From: an uncultured Clostridium sp.
GTDB taxonomy: Bacteria; Bacillota; Clostridia; Clostridiales; Clostridiaceae
Length of the DNA: 14,992 bases
Direction: 5' to 3'
Assembly (NCBI RefSeq): GCF_937920395.1
Contig: NZ_CALEVF010000118.1
Location: 1 to 14,992 of the forward strand
In this document: positions 7,646 through 14,992 of the stretch, in pieces
Position numbering within the stretch: position 1 is the first letter of the stretch
Layout of the letters: each line of letters begins with the position of its first letter
Position numbers and translations under genes: made by a program
The notes under the pieces: generated by a model
Seen by the model: the letters and a program-made list of their open reading frames with translations, nothing else
The model's database searches: none
Told to the model about the DNA's origin: nothing

Positions 7646-8065
7646 TCACCTCATACTATTTTTTACTTTACCATACGAATTATAAGTTGCTGTCTCTCTT
7701 GCTGGATTTAACACATTTAGTATCCTATTTGTAAAACTAAGTCCTTGTCTTAAAAGTAACTCATTTGTATTTTTTTGAAGTACTAACTCTTGTAATAACT
7801 GTTGTATTTTATAAAAATTTTTTAAAAGTTCTGAATCATGTGATTCATCGATTATATCCATCATTACTCTACCTTCAGTAATTTTTCGCCTTTCCACTTC
7901 CATATATGCTATATTTTTATTTGCTTCTTTAATTTTTCTAACGCAAGATTCTAATCCAAAAATATCATTGACAATAATGCATCTGTGTTGCTCATCAAGT
8001 TCGATTAAAAGATTTTTTATAGCATTGGTTTCCTGTACAATAACCTTATTTAGCTCTTCAATCAT
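7646..8065 (-). CDS. flgN: FlgN-family export chaperone for FlgK and FlgL
   Basis: The 139-residue product is helical and charged, fits the FlgN family in length, and has an N-terminal helix pair (about 1-60, with LLIELDEQHRCIIVNDI) followed by a second helical half (LLQELVLQKNTNELLLRQGL, about 88-107). FlgN holds the C-terminal helices of FlgK and FlgL in the cytoplasm before export. It sits between flgM and flgK as in Bacillus and many Clostridia, two bases after the flgM stop, with its AAAGGGAGAG ribosome site inside the end of flgM. FlgN sequences vary greatly, so position carries much of the weight; the call is still firm. Confidence 0.88.
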   Translation of the reverse strand: MIEELNKVIVQETNAIKNLLIELDEQHRCIIVNDIFGLESCVRKIKEANKNIAYMEVERRKITEGRVMMDIIDESHDSELLKNFYKIQQLLQELVLQKNTNELLLRQGLSFTNRILNVLNPARETATYNSYGKVKNSMR

Positions 8066-8067
8066 AA

Positions 8068-8340
8068 CTAAATATCTCTCCCTTTCATAACATCAATAAT
8101 TCTTTTAGCTGTTAATTTAGGATCCACATTATAAGTACCCTGATTCACCTTATTTCTAATAGCTTCTATCTTCTCTTTTGAATTAACTGATTTATCATTC
8201 AATGCTAAATCACTCAAGTTTTTTCCTTCTGATGATATCTCAATTGTATCTTTTTTAATTACATTAACCTTTGGTTCTGTTTTAGGTGTGTTCTTTTTAT
8301 ACATACTAATCACATTAGGTTTTACTGCATCTATTTTCAT
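8068..8340 (-). CDS. flgM: Anti-sigma-28 factor FlgM
   Basis: FlgM binds SigD (sigma-28/FliA) and blocks late flagellar transcription until the hook-basal body is complete. The 90-residue protein has the family layout: a variable, Lys-rich N-terminal half, then DTIEISSEGKNLSDLA at about 31-46 (the conserved D-x-V/I-x-IS-x-E/G stretch) and the C-terminal sigma-binding part RNKVNQGTYNVDPKLTAKRI at about 62-81. The ribosome site TAGGAGT lies nine bases before the ATG. It is the first gene of a new transcription unit with its own SigD-type promoter at 8398-8424, so it should be feedback controlled by the factor it inhibits. Confidence 0.95.
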   Translation of the reverse strand: MKIDAVKPNVISMYKKNTPKTEPKVNVIKKDTIEISSEGKNLSDLALNDKSVNSKEKIEAIRNKVNQGTYNVDPKLTAKRIIDVMKGRDI

Positions 8341-8351
8341 TCTTAACCACT

Positions 8352-8381
8352 CCTAGCTTTTTTATATTTAAGCCTAGCTTT
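8352..8381 (-). repeat. Nine-base direct repeat in the flgM leader
   Basis: The leader between the predicted transcription start and flgM holds AAAGCTAGG twice (8373-8381 and 8352-8360, 21 bases apart). The copy nearest flgM supplies the Shine-Dalgarno (CTAGGAG). The AAGCU of this copy could pair with the GGCUU that follows the upstream copy, one wobble pair included, which would partly bury the ribosome site. It may also be chance. No protein is known to me for this motif. Confidence 0.45.
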
Positions 8382-8397
8382 AATTCATCTATTACTA

Positions 8398-8424
8398 TTA
8401 TCGTATATAATCTTTTAAAGTTTA
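8398..8424 (-). promoter_or_regulatory. SigD (sigma-28) type promoter for flgM
   Basis: On the transcribed strand a TAAA (8421-8424) is followed, after exactly 15 bases, by TACGATAA (8398-8405). The Bacillus SigD consensus is TAAA, 15 bases, GCCGATAT, so the -35 is exact and the -10 matches in its CGATA core. Transcription would begin near 8391, about 50 bases before the flgM start. It lies between the fliY terminator and flgM, where a late promoter is expected. It would drive the flgM-flgN-flgK-flgL-fliW-csrA/flaG-fliS-fliD-fliT genes. Confidence 0.75.
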
Positions 8425-8454
8425 TAGCTAGTTTTAATAATTTATATGCCAAAC

Positions 8455-8487
8455 AAAAAAAGGGCAAATTCTATCCCCACCCTTTTT
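8455..8487 (-). terminator. Intrinsic terminator after fliY
   Basis: The transcribed strand reads AAAAAGGG, a 15-base loop, CCCTTTTT and further T residues, an eight-base-pair stem followed by a T run of seven. It starts 25 bases after the fliY stop and ends the chemotaxis/switch unit. The arms are A/T-flanked, so a weaker terminator for the plus strand is also possible. Confidence 0.85.
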
Positions 8488-8512
8488 ACATTACATTATA
8501 TTTAAATTTATT

Positions 8513-9772
8513 TTATTCTGATAAAGTTTTGACTCTCTCTTCACCACTAATTATGCTAGTTATTCTAACTCCAAAATTTTCATCTACAACTACGACTTCG
8601 CCGTATGCTACTTTTTTTCCATTTACTAATATGTCTACTGGTTCTTCAGCAAGTTTATCAAGCTCAATTAAAGATCCAGTTCCCAAATTCAAAATATCCC
8701 TAATATTCTTTTTAGTTTTTCCAAGTACTACAGAAATTTCCAGTGGAACATCTAATATTAAATTAATATTTTTAGGGCAATTATAAACTGGAGACTCTGT
8801 CAAAGGCTGAAATGATGCCTTGTGAACATCTACTTGTGGCTGTGGCCTTTCAATTGGCTTTGAGTAATATTCTGCTTGTTCACGGTTTGTAGGCCCTGCA
8901 GGTTCACTTGTATTATTTGGTGATTGATTTAATTTAAGGTCTTCATAAGATTGTTTAACCTTAGGTATTTCCATTTCACTTTGAACTTTCGCTACTTTAG
9001 GAACCTTGGTATCTTTTTCTGTTCCCATCATAATCGATACTATCTTTTTAGCAGTTTCTATTGGAAGTATTTGCATTATAACACTATCTATTAAATCACC
9101 TATAGTCATTTTAAATGCTACTTGAACAACTTCATCATTTTCATTTATACTATCACTTAAAGATGAGGTAGTGTCATCCCATATTTTAGATTGTGGTGGT
9201 GAAATATTTACCTGCCTTGAAAACATTGTCGCCATGGATGTTGCAGCAGAACCAATCATCTGATTCATAGCTTCAGATACAGCACTTATTTCAATTTCTG
9301 ATAGTTCAAGTTTGCCTTCTACATTACCATCACCACCCATCATTAAACTAGCTATAACTGCCGCATCAGTGTTCTTCATTACTAAAAGATTACCGCCTGT
9401 TATACCACTTGTAAATTTTACGTCTAATGCAATATTCGGAACCGTAAATGTGCTTCTTAATTTTCTAAGTGTACTTATTGTAACTATTGGTGTTGCAATA
9501 TTTACCGGCCTACCAACTATAGTCGAAAGAGCTGTTGATGCTGAGCCCATAGAAATATTTCCAACTTCACCAAGCAAGTCCTTTTCACTATCTGTTAGTT
9601 CAGTTGGTTCTGTAGATTCAGTGCTTCTATTTTCATCTTCACTTATATCCTTATCCTCTATTTCTTGATCTGAATTCACTGCTTTTTCAGAGTCTTTAGT
9701 TTGGTTTGAGTCCATACCGTCTCCGTTTAAGAGAGCGTCGATTTCTTCTTGTGAAAGAAAGCCGTTACTCAT
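8513..9772 (-). CDS. fliY: Flagellar motor switch phosphatase FliY (CheC-like plus FliN domain)
   Basis: FliY is part of the motor C-ring and dephosphorylates CheY-P at the switch. Domains in order: an N-terminal CheY-P docking motif FLSQEEIDALL at about residues 5-15; an acidic linker; two CheC-type active-site halves, EVGN (Glu69, Asn72) and EAMN (Glu167, Asn170), each followed by the expected helix, so both sites look intact; a Gln/Pro-rich linker (about 250-330); and a FliN/SpoA domain at about 335-419 (LDVPLEISVVLG, GSLIELDKLA, GEVVVVDENFGVRI). I start at the ATG 9770-9772 (419 residues), which gives the family N-terminus MSNGFLSQ; an ATG at 9784 would add four residues. It overlaps fliM by 8 bases and a terminator follows. 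Confidence 0.96.
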   Translation of the reverse strand: MSNGFLSQEEIDALLNGDGMDSNQTKDSEKAVNSDQEIEDKDISEDENRSTESTEPTELTDSEKDLLGEVGNISMGSASTALSTIVGRPVNIATPIVTISTLRKLRSTFTVPNIALDVKFTSGITGGNLLVMKNTDAAVIASLMMGGDGNVEGKLELSEIEISAVSEAMNQMIGSAATSMATMFSRQVNISPPQSKIWDDTTSSLSDSINENDEVVQVAFKMTIGDLIDSVIMQILPIETAKKIVSIMMGTEKDTKVPKVAKVQSEMEIPKVKQSYEDLKLNQSPNNTSEPAGPTNREQAEYYSKPIERPQPQVDVHKASFQPLTESPVYNCPKNINLILDVPLEISVVLGKTKKNIRDILNLGTGSLIELDKLAEEPVDILVNGKKVAYGEVVVVDENFGVRITSIISGEERVKTLSE

Positions 9773-10760
9773 AATTTTCCACATCCTTATCTATTATATC
9801 TATAATCTGAATTCCCTTGTTTTTACCTATAACACCAGGTTTACCTGTATAACACCATTGACCCTCAATGAGTACTTTAATTGGACTGTCACTGGGCTCA
9901 TCTAATGTAATTACATCCCCTACCGTTAATTGTAGAAATTCATCTATAGTAATATTTGTATTACCTAGAACTCCGGTTATTGGAACACTTACTATATTTA
10001 ATCGGTCCTTCAATTTGTTTCTAGAATCGCTTACAATTTCTTCGTCGTTTTCTCTAAACCAATATTGAACAACTAGTTTATCAATTACCTTCTCTACACT
10101 CAAATAAGGTATACAAATATTTACAAACGAGCTACTATTATTCATTTCTACCGAAAAAGTAATTAGAGCAACCGGTTCGTTAGGAGATAATGTTTGATTA
10201 AGAGCAGGATTTGTCTCCATAGCTATGATTTCCGGTTCTACTTCCAAAACATCTTCCCAAGCAATCTTTAAGTTAGCTAAAAGTCCCGCATTAACATTCC
10301 TTAATATATTTTTATCAATTTCTGAAAATTCTTTTATTTTAACTGATCTAGTACCCATTCCTCCTAAAAGTATATCTATTATTTGAGAAGAGAACTGCGG
10401 ATTAGTCTCAAACAATATAGTACCGTTTAATGGTGGCATTTTAAATATAGTTAAAATAGTAGAATTAGGAATTGAATGAATAAATTCATCATAGGTTATT
10501 TGCTCAGTAGTTTCTACTTTAACCTTTACATTATTTCCTAGCTGAGCAGATAAATAACTCGCCATTAATCTTGCATAATTATCATGAATGAGCTCAAGCG
10601 CTCTCAAATGATCTTTTGAGAACTTTTGAGGGCTTTTAAAATCGTATAATTTAATTTTATGTTTTTCCTCTTCATTTGGGATTTGATCTGCTTCTATTTT
10701 CCCAGATGACAAGGCAGATAAAAGTGAATCTATATCACTCTGTGATAATACCTCTGCCAT
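9765..10760 (-). CDS. fliM: Flagellar motor switch protein FliM
   Basis: FliM forms the C-ring with FliG and FliY, binds CheY-P and sets rotation direction. The N-terminal LSQSDIDSLLSAL (about 5-17) is the CheY-P binding helix. The middle CheC-like domain spans about 40-230 and includes the LLGGMGTR motif (about 131-138) that is typical of FliM. A SpoA-type C-terminal domain covers about 250-325 (ITIDEFLQLTVGDVITLD). The 331 residues match the family's length. The ribosome site is GAGATGAGGTTGGA. It follows cheW after 73 bases holding a hairpin, and its last 8 bases overlap fliY, so the two switch proteins are probably made in coupled amounts. Confidence 0.97.
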   Translation of the reverse strand: MAEVLSQSDIDSLLSALSSGKIEADQIPNEEEKHKIKLYDFKSPQKFSKDHLRALELIHDNYARLMASYLSAQLGNNVKVKVETTEQITYDEFIHSIPNSTILTIFKMPPLNGTILFETNPQFSSQIIDILLGGMGTRSVKIKEFSEIDKNILRNVNAGLLANLKIAWEDVLEVEPEIIAMETNPALNQTLSPNEPVALITFSVEMNNSSSFVNICIPYLSVEKVIDKLVVQYWFRENDEEIVSDSRNKLKDRLNIVSVPITGVLGNTNITIDEFLQLTVGDVITLDEPSDSPIKVLIEGQWCYTGKPGVIGKNKGIQIIDIIDKDVENYE

Positions 10761-10794
10761 ATTCCAACCTCATCTCTCTGTTCATGTTATGATT

Positions 10795-10824
10795 GCTATG
10801 TACAAATAAAATTTATTTCATAGC
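10795..10824 (-). other. Hairpin between cheW and fliM
   Basis: GCTATG and CATAGC close a stem that continues inward with AAATAA / TTATTT around a tiny loop, with a three-base bulge on the 3' arm. No T run follows, so it is unlikely to be a terminator. An mRNA processing or stability element separating the chemotaxis genes from the switch genes is possible. The sequence is A+T-rich and its function is unproven. Confidence 0.4.
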
Positions 10825-10833
10825 TTATCCATT

Positions 10834-11235
10834 TTATATTTCAATAAGTTTTGCAATATCAATTAATGTAACTATTCTATCTTTAAAATTTATAATACCT
10901 TTAATATATGTTTTGTTTTTGTCAGTTTCAATCTTTTCAATCAACCCTTCGTCAATCTCTAATACTTCATCAACTTGGTCTACAGTTACTCCAACTGACT
11001 CTTCTTTCAGATTTAATATAATAATATTTTCTTGATTTCCTTCGCCTCTCTCGATATCTAAAAGGAGATTTATATCTAAAAGAGAAATTATATTTCCCCT
11101 TAGGTTAATCAAGCCTTTTATGTATCCTTTAGACTTAGGTACTTTTGTTATTTCCATCATATCATTAATGCTTTGAACTTTCGATGCTTCTACTGCAAAT
11201 TGTTCTTCATTAACTTTAAATACAACTACTTGCAT
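10834..11235 (-). CDS. cheW: Chemotaxis coupling protein CheW
   Basis: CheW links receptors to CheA in membrane arrays. The 133-residue product is a single CheW domain: VVVFKVNEEQFAVEASKVQSI at the N-terminus, then ITKVPKSKGYIKGLINLRGNIISLLDI at about 29-55, which is the family core (P-x6-I-x-G-x-INLRG), then a second half that repeats the theme (KGIINFKDRIVTLIDI, about 112-127). It is slightly shorter than the about 150 usual for Bacillus CheW, at its C-terminus. The ribosome site is AGGAGGGG. It lies 13 bases after cheY and is the last purely chemotactic gene before fliM. Confidence 0.95.
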   Translation of the reverse strand: MQVVVFKVNEEQFAVEASKVQSINDMMEITKVPKSKGYIKGLINLRGNIISLLDINLLLDIERGEGNQENIIILNLKEESVGVTVDQVDEVLEIDEGLIEKIETDKNKTYIKGIINFKDRIVTLIDIAKLIEI

Positions 11236-11248
11236 AACCTTACCCCTC

Positions 11249-11608
11249 CTAACCTAGAACTTTTTTTATTGCTTCAAGAACTCTATCTGATTGGAATGGT
11301 TTAACAATGAAATCTTTTGCCCCGGCCCGTATAGCATCCATAACCATACTCTGTTGACCCATAGCACTACACATAATTATTTTTGCAGCAGGATCAAAAC
11401 TCTTAATTTCTTTAACAGCTTCAATTCCATCCATCTCAGGCATTGTAATATCCATGGTAACGATATCTGGTTTTTCTACTTTGTATAATTCTACACCTTT
11501 TAATCCATTACTTGCTTCTCCTACAACTTCATATCCGTTTTTTTCCAATATATCTTTTATCATCATTCTCATAAATGCAGCGTCATCAACAATTAATACT
11601 CTAGCCAT
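11249..11608 (-). CDS. cheY: Chemotaxis response regulator CheY
   Basis: CheY accepts phosphate from CheA and binds FliM and FliY at the motor. This is a stand-alone receiver domain of 119 residues, with the acidic pair Asp8-Asp9 (LIVDDAAFMR), phosphoacceptor Asp53 (VTMDITMPEMDG), Ser81 in the switch position (IIMCSAMGQ) and Lys103 (DFIVKPF). There is no output domain. The sequence around Asp53 and the AMGQQ segment is of the Gram-positive CheY type. The start follows GGAGG nine bases away. It sits between cheC and cheW, 16 bases after cheC. Confidence 0.97.
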   Translation of the reverse strand: MARVLIVDDAAFMRMMIKDILEKNGYEVVGEASNGLKGVELYKVEKPDIVTMDITMPEMDGIEAVKEIKSFDPAAKIIMCSAMGQQSMVMDAIRAGAKDFIVKPFQSDRVLEAIKKVLG

Positions 11609-11624
11609 TTTATAATACCTCCAA

Positions 11625-12224
11625 TTAATTTACACCTAGTGAATTTAATATTTTTTCAAGAGATCCCGGCATTGGTATATAATAAAAATGCCCTCTTATT
11701 TTTTGATTTTCCTGTAAAAAGTTTGTTTCTAAATCAAGTACATACTCATCAAACTGACCTGACTCAATAAAAGTTGTTGAAAGTATTGCTGCCATCATAT
11801 CTAGTGCAACTGCTGGCACAGAAGGTCTAATTTCAAGGTTTGTAAGTGATGCTATTGCATTCATGAAAGAGCTAGAGACAATATTGCCTATTTCGCACAA
11901 TGCCGAATTTCCAAGTTCTGTTATTTGTTCTTGCTCTTTCCCAATAAGTCCTGATATGATTTTTAGAGCAACATCCCTTTCTAAAGTAAACAGTATATTA
12001 CCCGGTATATCTCCTAGCACTCTCACAATAACACCAATTACTACTACCTCAACGTCTATACTTGAAAATATAGTATCAAATGGGACAATATTTACTGCGG
12101 GCACACTCATATCAACTTTTTCATTCAATAACTCTGATAAAGCAGTAGCTGCATTTCCTGCACCAATATTTACTACTTCTTGTAAAACATCAAGTTGCAT
12201 AGTAGTAAGCTCTGAATAATCCAT
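11625..12224 (-). CDS. cheC: CheY-P phosphatase CheC
   Basis: CheC removes phosphate from CheY-P away from the motor and in Bacillus is stimulated by binding CheD. Two active-site halves are visible: EVVN (Glu16, Asn19) with GAGNAATALSELL after it, and EIGN (Glu111, Asn114) with IVSSSFMNAIASL. Both have the Glu-x2-Asn pair, so the enzyme should be active. Each helix is followed by the conserved VP segment (VPAVNIVP, VPAVALD). The 199 residues match Bacillus CheC. No FliN domain is present, which separates it from FliY. The ribosome site AAGGAGG is strong and it lies 12 bases after cheA. No cheD is in this window. Confidence 0.95.
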   Translation of the reverse strand: MDYSELTTMQLDVLQEVVNIGAGNAATALSELLNEKVDMSVPAVNIVPFDTIFSSIDVEVVVIGVIVRVLGDIPGNILFTLERDVALKIISGLIGKEQEQITELGNSALCEIGNIVSSSFMNAIASLTNLEIRPSVPAVALDMMAAILSTTFIESGQFDEYVLDLETNFLQENQKIRGHFYYIPMPGSLEKILNSLGVN

Positions 12225-12236
12225 ATTATGTCCTCC

Positions 12237-14279
12237 TTAGACTAACGCAGCAACATCAAGTATTAATGTAACTAATCCATCCCCTAAAATTGTTGCTCCT
12301 ATATATTCCTTTAATCCATGTAATGTTTGCCCTAATGGCTTTATTACAATTTCTTGTTGTCCTAGGAGCGAATCCACTAAAAGACCTACTGTTTTTTCTC
12401 CCACTTTTACAATAACGATATACTTCTTTGTAGTTTCAACAATCTCAATCTCCATTTTTTCATTTACTCTTACAAGTGGAATTACACTATCATTGTATAC
12501 AATAACTTCTTTATTATTAGTTTTCTTAATTAGCTCAATTTTATAATCTATTACTCTATCAATATATCCAAGCGAAATAGCCATAGTTTCACTCCCTACT
12601 TTTACAAGTAGTGCCTGAATAATTTGTAGTGTCAATGGTAATCTTATAATAAAAGATGTACCTTTGTCAATCTCACTTATTGCATCTACCGTTCCGCCAA
12701 GTGCACCAATTTTAGTTTTAACAACATCCATGCCCACTCCACGCCCAGATATATCTGTTACTTTGTCATTAGTACTAAATCCTTGTGCAAAAATCAAATT
12801 TTTCACATCAGCATCTGTCATACCTTCTGTATTTATACCAGCTTCATTTGCTTTTACCTTTATTCTCTCTACATCAAGGCCGGCACCATCGTCTTCTACC
12901 TTTATAATAGCTTTAGTACCTTCAGCATAAGCTATAAGTTTAATTGTTCCAACTGGATTTTTTCCTTTAGCAATTCTATCAGCACTTGATTCAATTCCAT
13001 GATCTGCTGCATTACGAAGTAAATGAAGTAGAGGTTCCCCTATTTCATCAATAACAGTCCTATCAAGTTCCGTCTCTTGTCCTTGTATTACAAGCTCCAT
13101 ATCTTTATTTAAATTTTTCGATATATCGCGAATCATCCTTGGAAATCTATTAAATACTACTTCAAGTGGCAACATTCTAATCTTCATTACCAAATCTTGA
13201 AGCTCAGACGTAGCTCTAGCTACTTGTTCTAAAGTTTCATTTAAATCAGTTAGTTTATGAACACTACTTATTTGTTCTAGTCTTGTTCTATGAATTACAA
13301 GTTCTGATACCATATTCATAAATTTATCTAATCTATCTAGTTCAACTCTCACAGATTGATGAGCTTTTTTATGAGCTACAACTTCTTTCTTGTCTTTATT
13401 TTTAGTCTCCACTATAGGTTTGATTTTCACTTCTTCTATTTTAACTTCAGGAGTTTTTTCAATTCCTTTAACTTCCCCTAATTTATCGACTAAAGTAGCC
13501 GCAGTGCTGTCCATATAAACATCTTCCACATTCACTTTTTCCACTTCAGATATATTTAGCAAAGTATCAGTAACTTCAACTTTTTCTTTATTAGTTATAT
13601 AAATTAAATTTATTTCAAATCCAAAATTTTCATCCTCTAAATCCTCAGCACCAGGCACAGATTTTATTATCTCTCCGTATTCTTCTAAGCTCTTAAAAAT
13701 AAGGAATGCCCTAGCTGCTTTAAGTAGAGTATTCTCACTTATTAAAATATTTACGGTAAATGCGTTATACATTTTTTCCTTTGCTTGCTTTATAACATCA
13801 ATATCATATTCATCGAGAGTAACTCTCTCAATTTTATCGTTGTTGCTAATTTCTTGTGGTGTGTTTTCAATTTTCTTTTCATTGACCTTAGGATTTTCAC
13901 CAATCTCCGCCATTTCATGTAAATCCTTCAATATCTCATCTATTGAAATATCTTCTGAAATATCTTCTGAAATATTATTCACCATTTTTTCTAAAGTATC
14001 TAGACACCTGAATAGAACAGTAACCACTTTTTCAGTTACTTTAAGTTTCCCCTCACGAAATTCAGATAAGATATTTTCCATGTTGTGGGTCAATTCAGCC
14101 ATTTGACTAAAACCCATAGTGGCTGCCATTCCCTTTATAGTATGTGCTACCCTAAATATTTCATTTAACTTATCTATATCTTCTGGGTTTTGTTCGAGCT
14201 CAAGAAGCGACTCATTCAATGTTTGCAAATTTTCCATAGACTCTTCTAAGAACATTGACATATATTGTGATGTATCCAT
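12237..14279 (-). CDS. cheA: Chemotaxis sensor histidine kinase CheA
   Basis: CheA autophosphorylates in response to receptors and passes phosphate to CheY and CheB. Domains in the 680-residue product: P1 Hpt with His46 (RVAHTIKGMAATMGF); a CheY-binding P2-like domain at about 160-260; P3 dimerisation helices at about 310-370 (LDRLDKFMNMVSELVIHRTR); P4 kinase with N box RNAADHGIE (about 422-430), VEDDGAG (461-467) and GRGVGMD (512-518); and a P5 CheW-like domain to the end. I start at ATG 14277-14279 because the strong ribosome site GAGGGGG is five bases upstream. An ATG at 14309 would translate that site as Glu-Gly-Asp and has none of its own. It follows cheR after 52 bases and precedes cheC by 12. 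Confidence 0.96.
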   Translation of the reverse strand: MDTSQYMSMFLEESMENLQTLNESLLELEQNPEDIDKLNEIFRVAHTIKGMAATMGFSQMAELTHNMENILSEFREGKLKVTEKVVTVLFRCLDTLEKMVNNISEDISEDISIDEILKDLHEMAEIGENPKVNEKKIENTPQEISNNDKIERVTLDEYDIDVIKQAKEKMYNAFTVNILISENTLLKAARAFLIFKSLEEYGEIIKSVPGAEDLEDENFGFEINLIYITNKEKVEVTDTLLNISEVEKVNVEDVYMDSTAATLVDKLGEVKGIEKTPEVKIEEVKIKPIVETKNKDKKEVVAHKKAHQSVRVELDRLDKFMNMVSELVIHRTRLEQISSVHKLTDLNETLEQVARATSELQDLVMKIRMLPLEVVFNRFPRMIRDISKNLNKDMELVIQGQETELDRTVIDEIGEPLLHLLRNAADHGIESSADRIAKGKNPVGTIKLIAYAEGTKAIIKVEDDGAGLDVERIKVKANEAGINTEGMTDADVKNLIFAQGFSTNDKVTDISGRGVGMDVVKTKIGALGGTVDAISEIDKGTSFIIRLPLTLQIIQALLVKVGSETMAISLGYIDRVIDYKIELIKKTNNKEVIVYNDSVIPLVRVNEKMEIEIVETTKKYIVIVKVGEKTVGLLVDSLLGQQEIVIKPLGQTLHGLKEYIGATILGDGLVTLILDVAALV
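13945..13975 (-). repeat. 12-base tandem repeat within cheA
   Basis: The plus strand holds GAAATATCTTCT twice and most of a third time, encoding the repeated Ser-Glu-Asp-Ile at about CheA residues 104-111, in the linker between P1 and P2. In-frame gain or loss of copies would change only linker length, so it is likely tolerated and could serve as a strain marker. Confidence 0.75.
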
Positions 14280-14331
14280 TTTATCCCCCTCAGTACTCAT
14301 TATCCACATTATTTTTTAATGTTTGTCCATA

Positions 14332-14992
14332 TTATATTTTTTTATAGATAAATGTGGATGCTTTTTCAAATCCATACTCTTTGTAATTATATATACTTTC
14401 AGTGGCACCTACAAATAATAAACCACCTTTTTTTAATGAATCACTTATTTTTTTATATATTTTATCTTTAACATCTTGATTAAAATAAATAACAACATTT
14501 CTGCACACTACTAAATCAAAATTATTATCAAATTTATCTAAAATAAGATCATGTTTCTTAAATTGGACCATTTTTTTAATGTTAGGACTAATTATATATT
14601 TATCCCCATTAACTACAAAATATTTGTCCATAAACTGTTTTGGAACATTTTTAACTTCTGTATAAACATATTCTCCATTTTTTGCTTTTTGAAGTATAGT
14701 ACTATCAATGTCTGTAGCTATAATTTTATGATTTCCTCTAGAATTTAAATTATCTACAATCATAGCTAATGAATAAGGTTCAGCTCCAATAGAACATGCT
14801 GCACTCCAGATTTTAAGTCCTGAATTATATGGGAGTTCTGATTTAACTTTCTTTGAAAGTTCATCAAATATTTCAGGGTTTCTAAAAAACTCTGTTACAT
14901 TTATTGTTATAAAATCTAAAAACTTCTGCTTTTGAGCAGGATCTTTTTTAAGTAAACTAATATACTCTTCTACAGAGTTAACCCCCACTCTT
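14332..14992 (-). CDS. cheR: Chemotaxis protein methyltransferase CheR (partial)
   Basis: CheR methylates glutamates of chemoreceptors with S-adenosylmethionine, for adaptation. The frame is open to the window edge. A GTG at 14986-14988 could be misread as a start, but the preceding codon is open and the family has about 40-50 more residues upstream, so the N-terminus is missing here. Visible parts are the end of the N-terminal domain (VNSVEEYISLLKKD), the TEFFRNP motif, the SAM-binding AACSIGAEPYSLAMI (usually G-E-E-P-Y-S in CheR; here Ala replaces the first Glu), IIATDID, and DLVVCRNVVIYF. The C-terminus (STFIYKKI) is intact. It leads into cheA 52 bases on. Confidence 0.94.
   Translation of the reverse strand, partial: RVGVNSVEEYISLLKKDPAQKQKFLDFITINVTEFFRNPEIFDELSKKVKSELPYNSGLKIWSAACSIGAEPYSLAMIVDNLNSRGNHKIIATDIDSTILQKAKNGEYVYTEVKNVPKQFMDKYFVVNGDKYIISPNIKKMVQFKKHDLILDKFDNNFDLVVCRNVVIYFNQDVKDKIYKKISDSLKKGGLLFVGATESIYNYKEYGFEKASTFIYKKI

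Noticed and set aside
10815..10845. TTGAAA-N16-TATGAA as an internal SigA promoter for fliM
   Set aside because: The -10 is weak and A+T-rich sequence gives such matches often; the hairpin in the same place also overlaps it.
14308..14322. CATTA / TAATG hairpin between cheR and cheA as a terminator
   Set aside because: The stem has five pairs, mostly A-T, and no T run follows on the transcribed strand.
14986..14988. GTG as the true start of cheR
   Set aside because: The frame is open upstream to the window edge, no ribosome site can be seen, and the family's N-terminal domain would be missing.

Overview
The window is a low-GC, all-minus-strand block of flagellar and chemotaxis genes. Its gene order and protein families (FliY with CheC-like halves plus a FliN domain, a separate CheC, FliW next to CsrA, FlgM-FlgN-FlgK-FlgL) point to a motile Firmicute. 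The strong A+T bias and the layout cheR-cheA-cheC-cheY-cheW-fliM-fliY-flgM fit Clostridium in the strict sense. This assignment is inferred from gene content and remembered synteny, not from a search.

Read in the direction of transcription, from high to low coordinates, the first half is a chemotaxis and switch unit: cheR (cut by the window edge), cheA, cheC, cheY, cheW, fliM and fliY. It ends at a clear intrinsic terminator at 8455-8487. CheR methylates receptors, CheW and CheA form the receptor kinase complex, CheY carries the signal to FliM and FliY at the motor, and CheC and FliY remove phosphate from CheY.

After a 172-base gap holding that terminator and a good SigD (sigma-28) type promoter (8398-8424), a second, late-class unit begins: flgM (anti-sigma-28), flgN (chaperone), flgK and flgL (hook-filament junction), fliW, csrA fused to flaG, an unrecognised 96-residue ORF, fliS (flagellin chaperone), fliD (filament cap) and a fliT-like gene with a TTG start. 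These genes lie close together or overlap. They make and regulate the distal parts of the filament and control flagellin synthesis through the FliW/CsrA partner switch. The flagellin gene itself is not in the window.

The most notable feature is a single ORF (3405-3980) that joins full-length CsrA to full-length FlaG. The junction is a run of eight G residues placed just before what looks like FlaG's own start codon. A one-base change in the run would split the fusion into separate CsrA and FlaG. It could be a slippage switch, a real fusion, or a homopolymer error. No mobile element, CRISPR array, tRNA or rRNA was seen. The only uncertain coding-like stretch is the first 70 or so bases.
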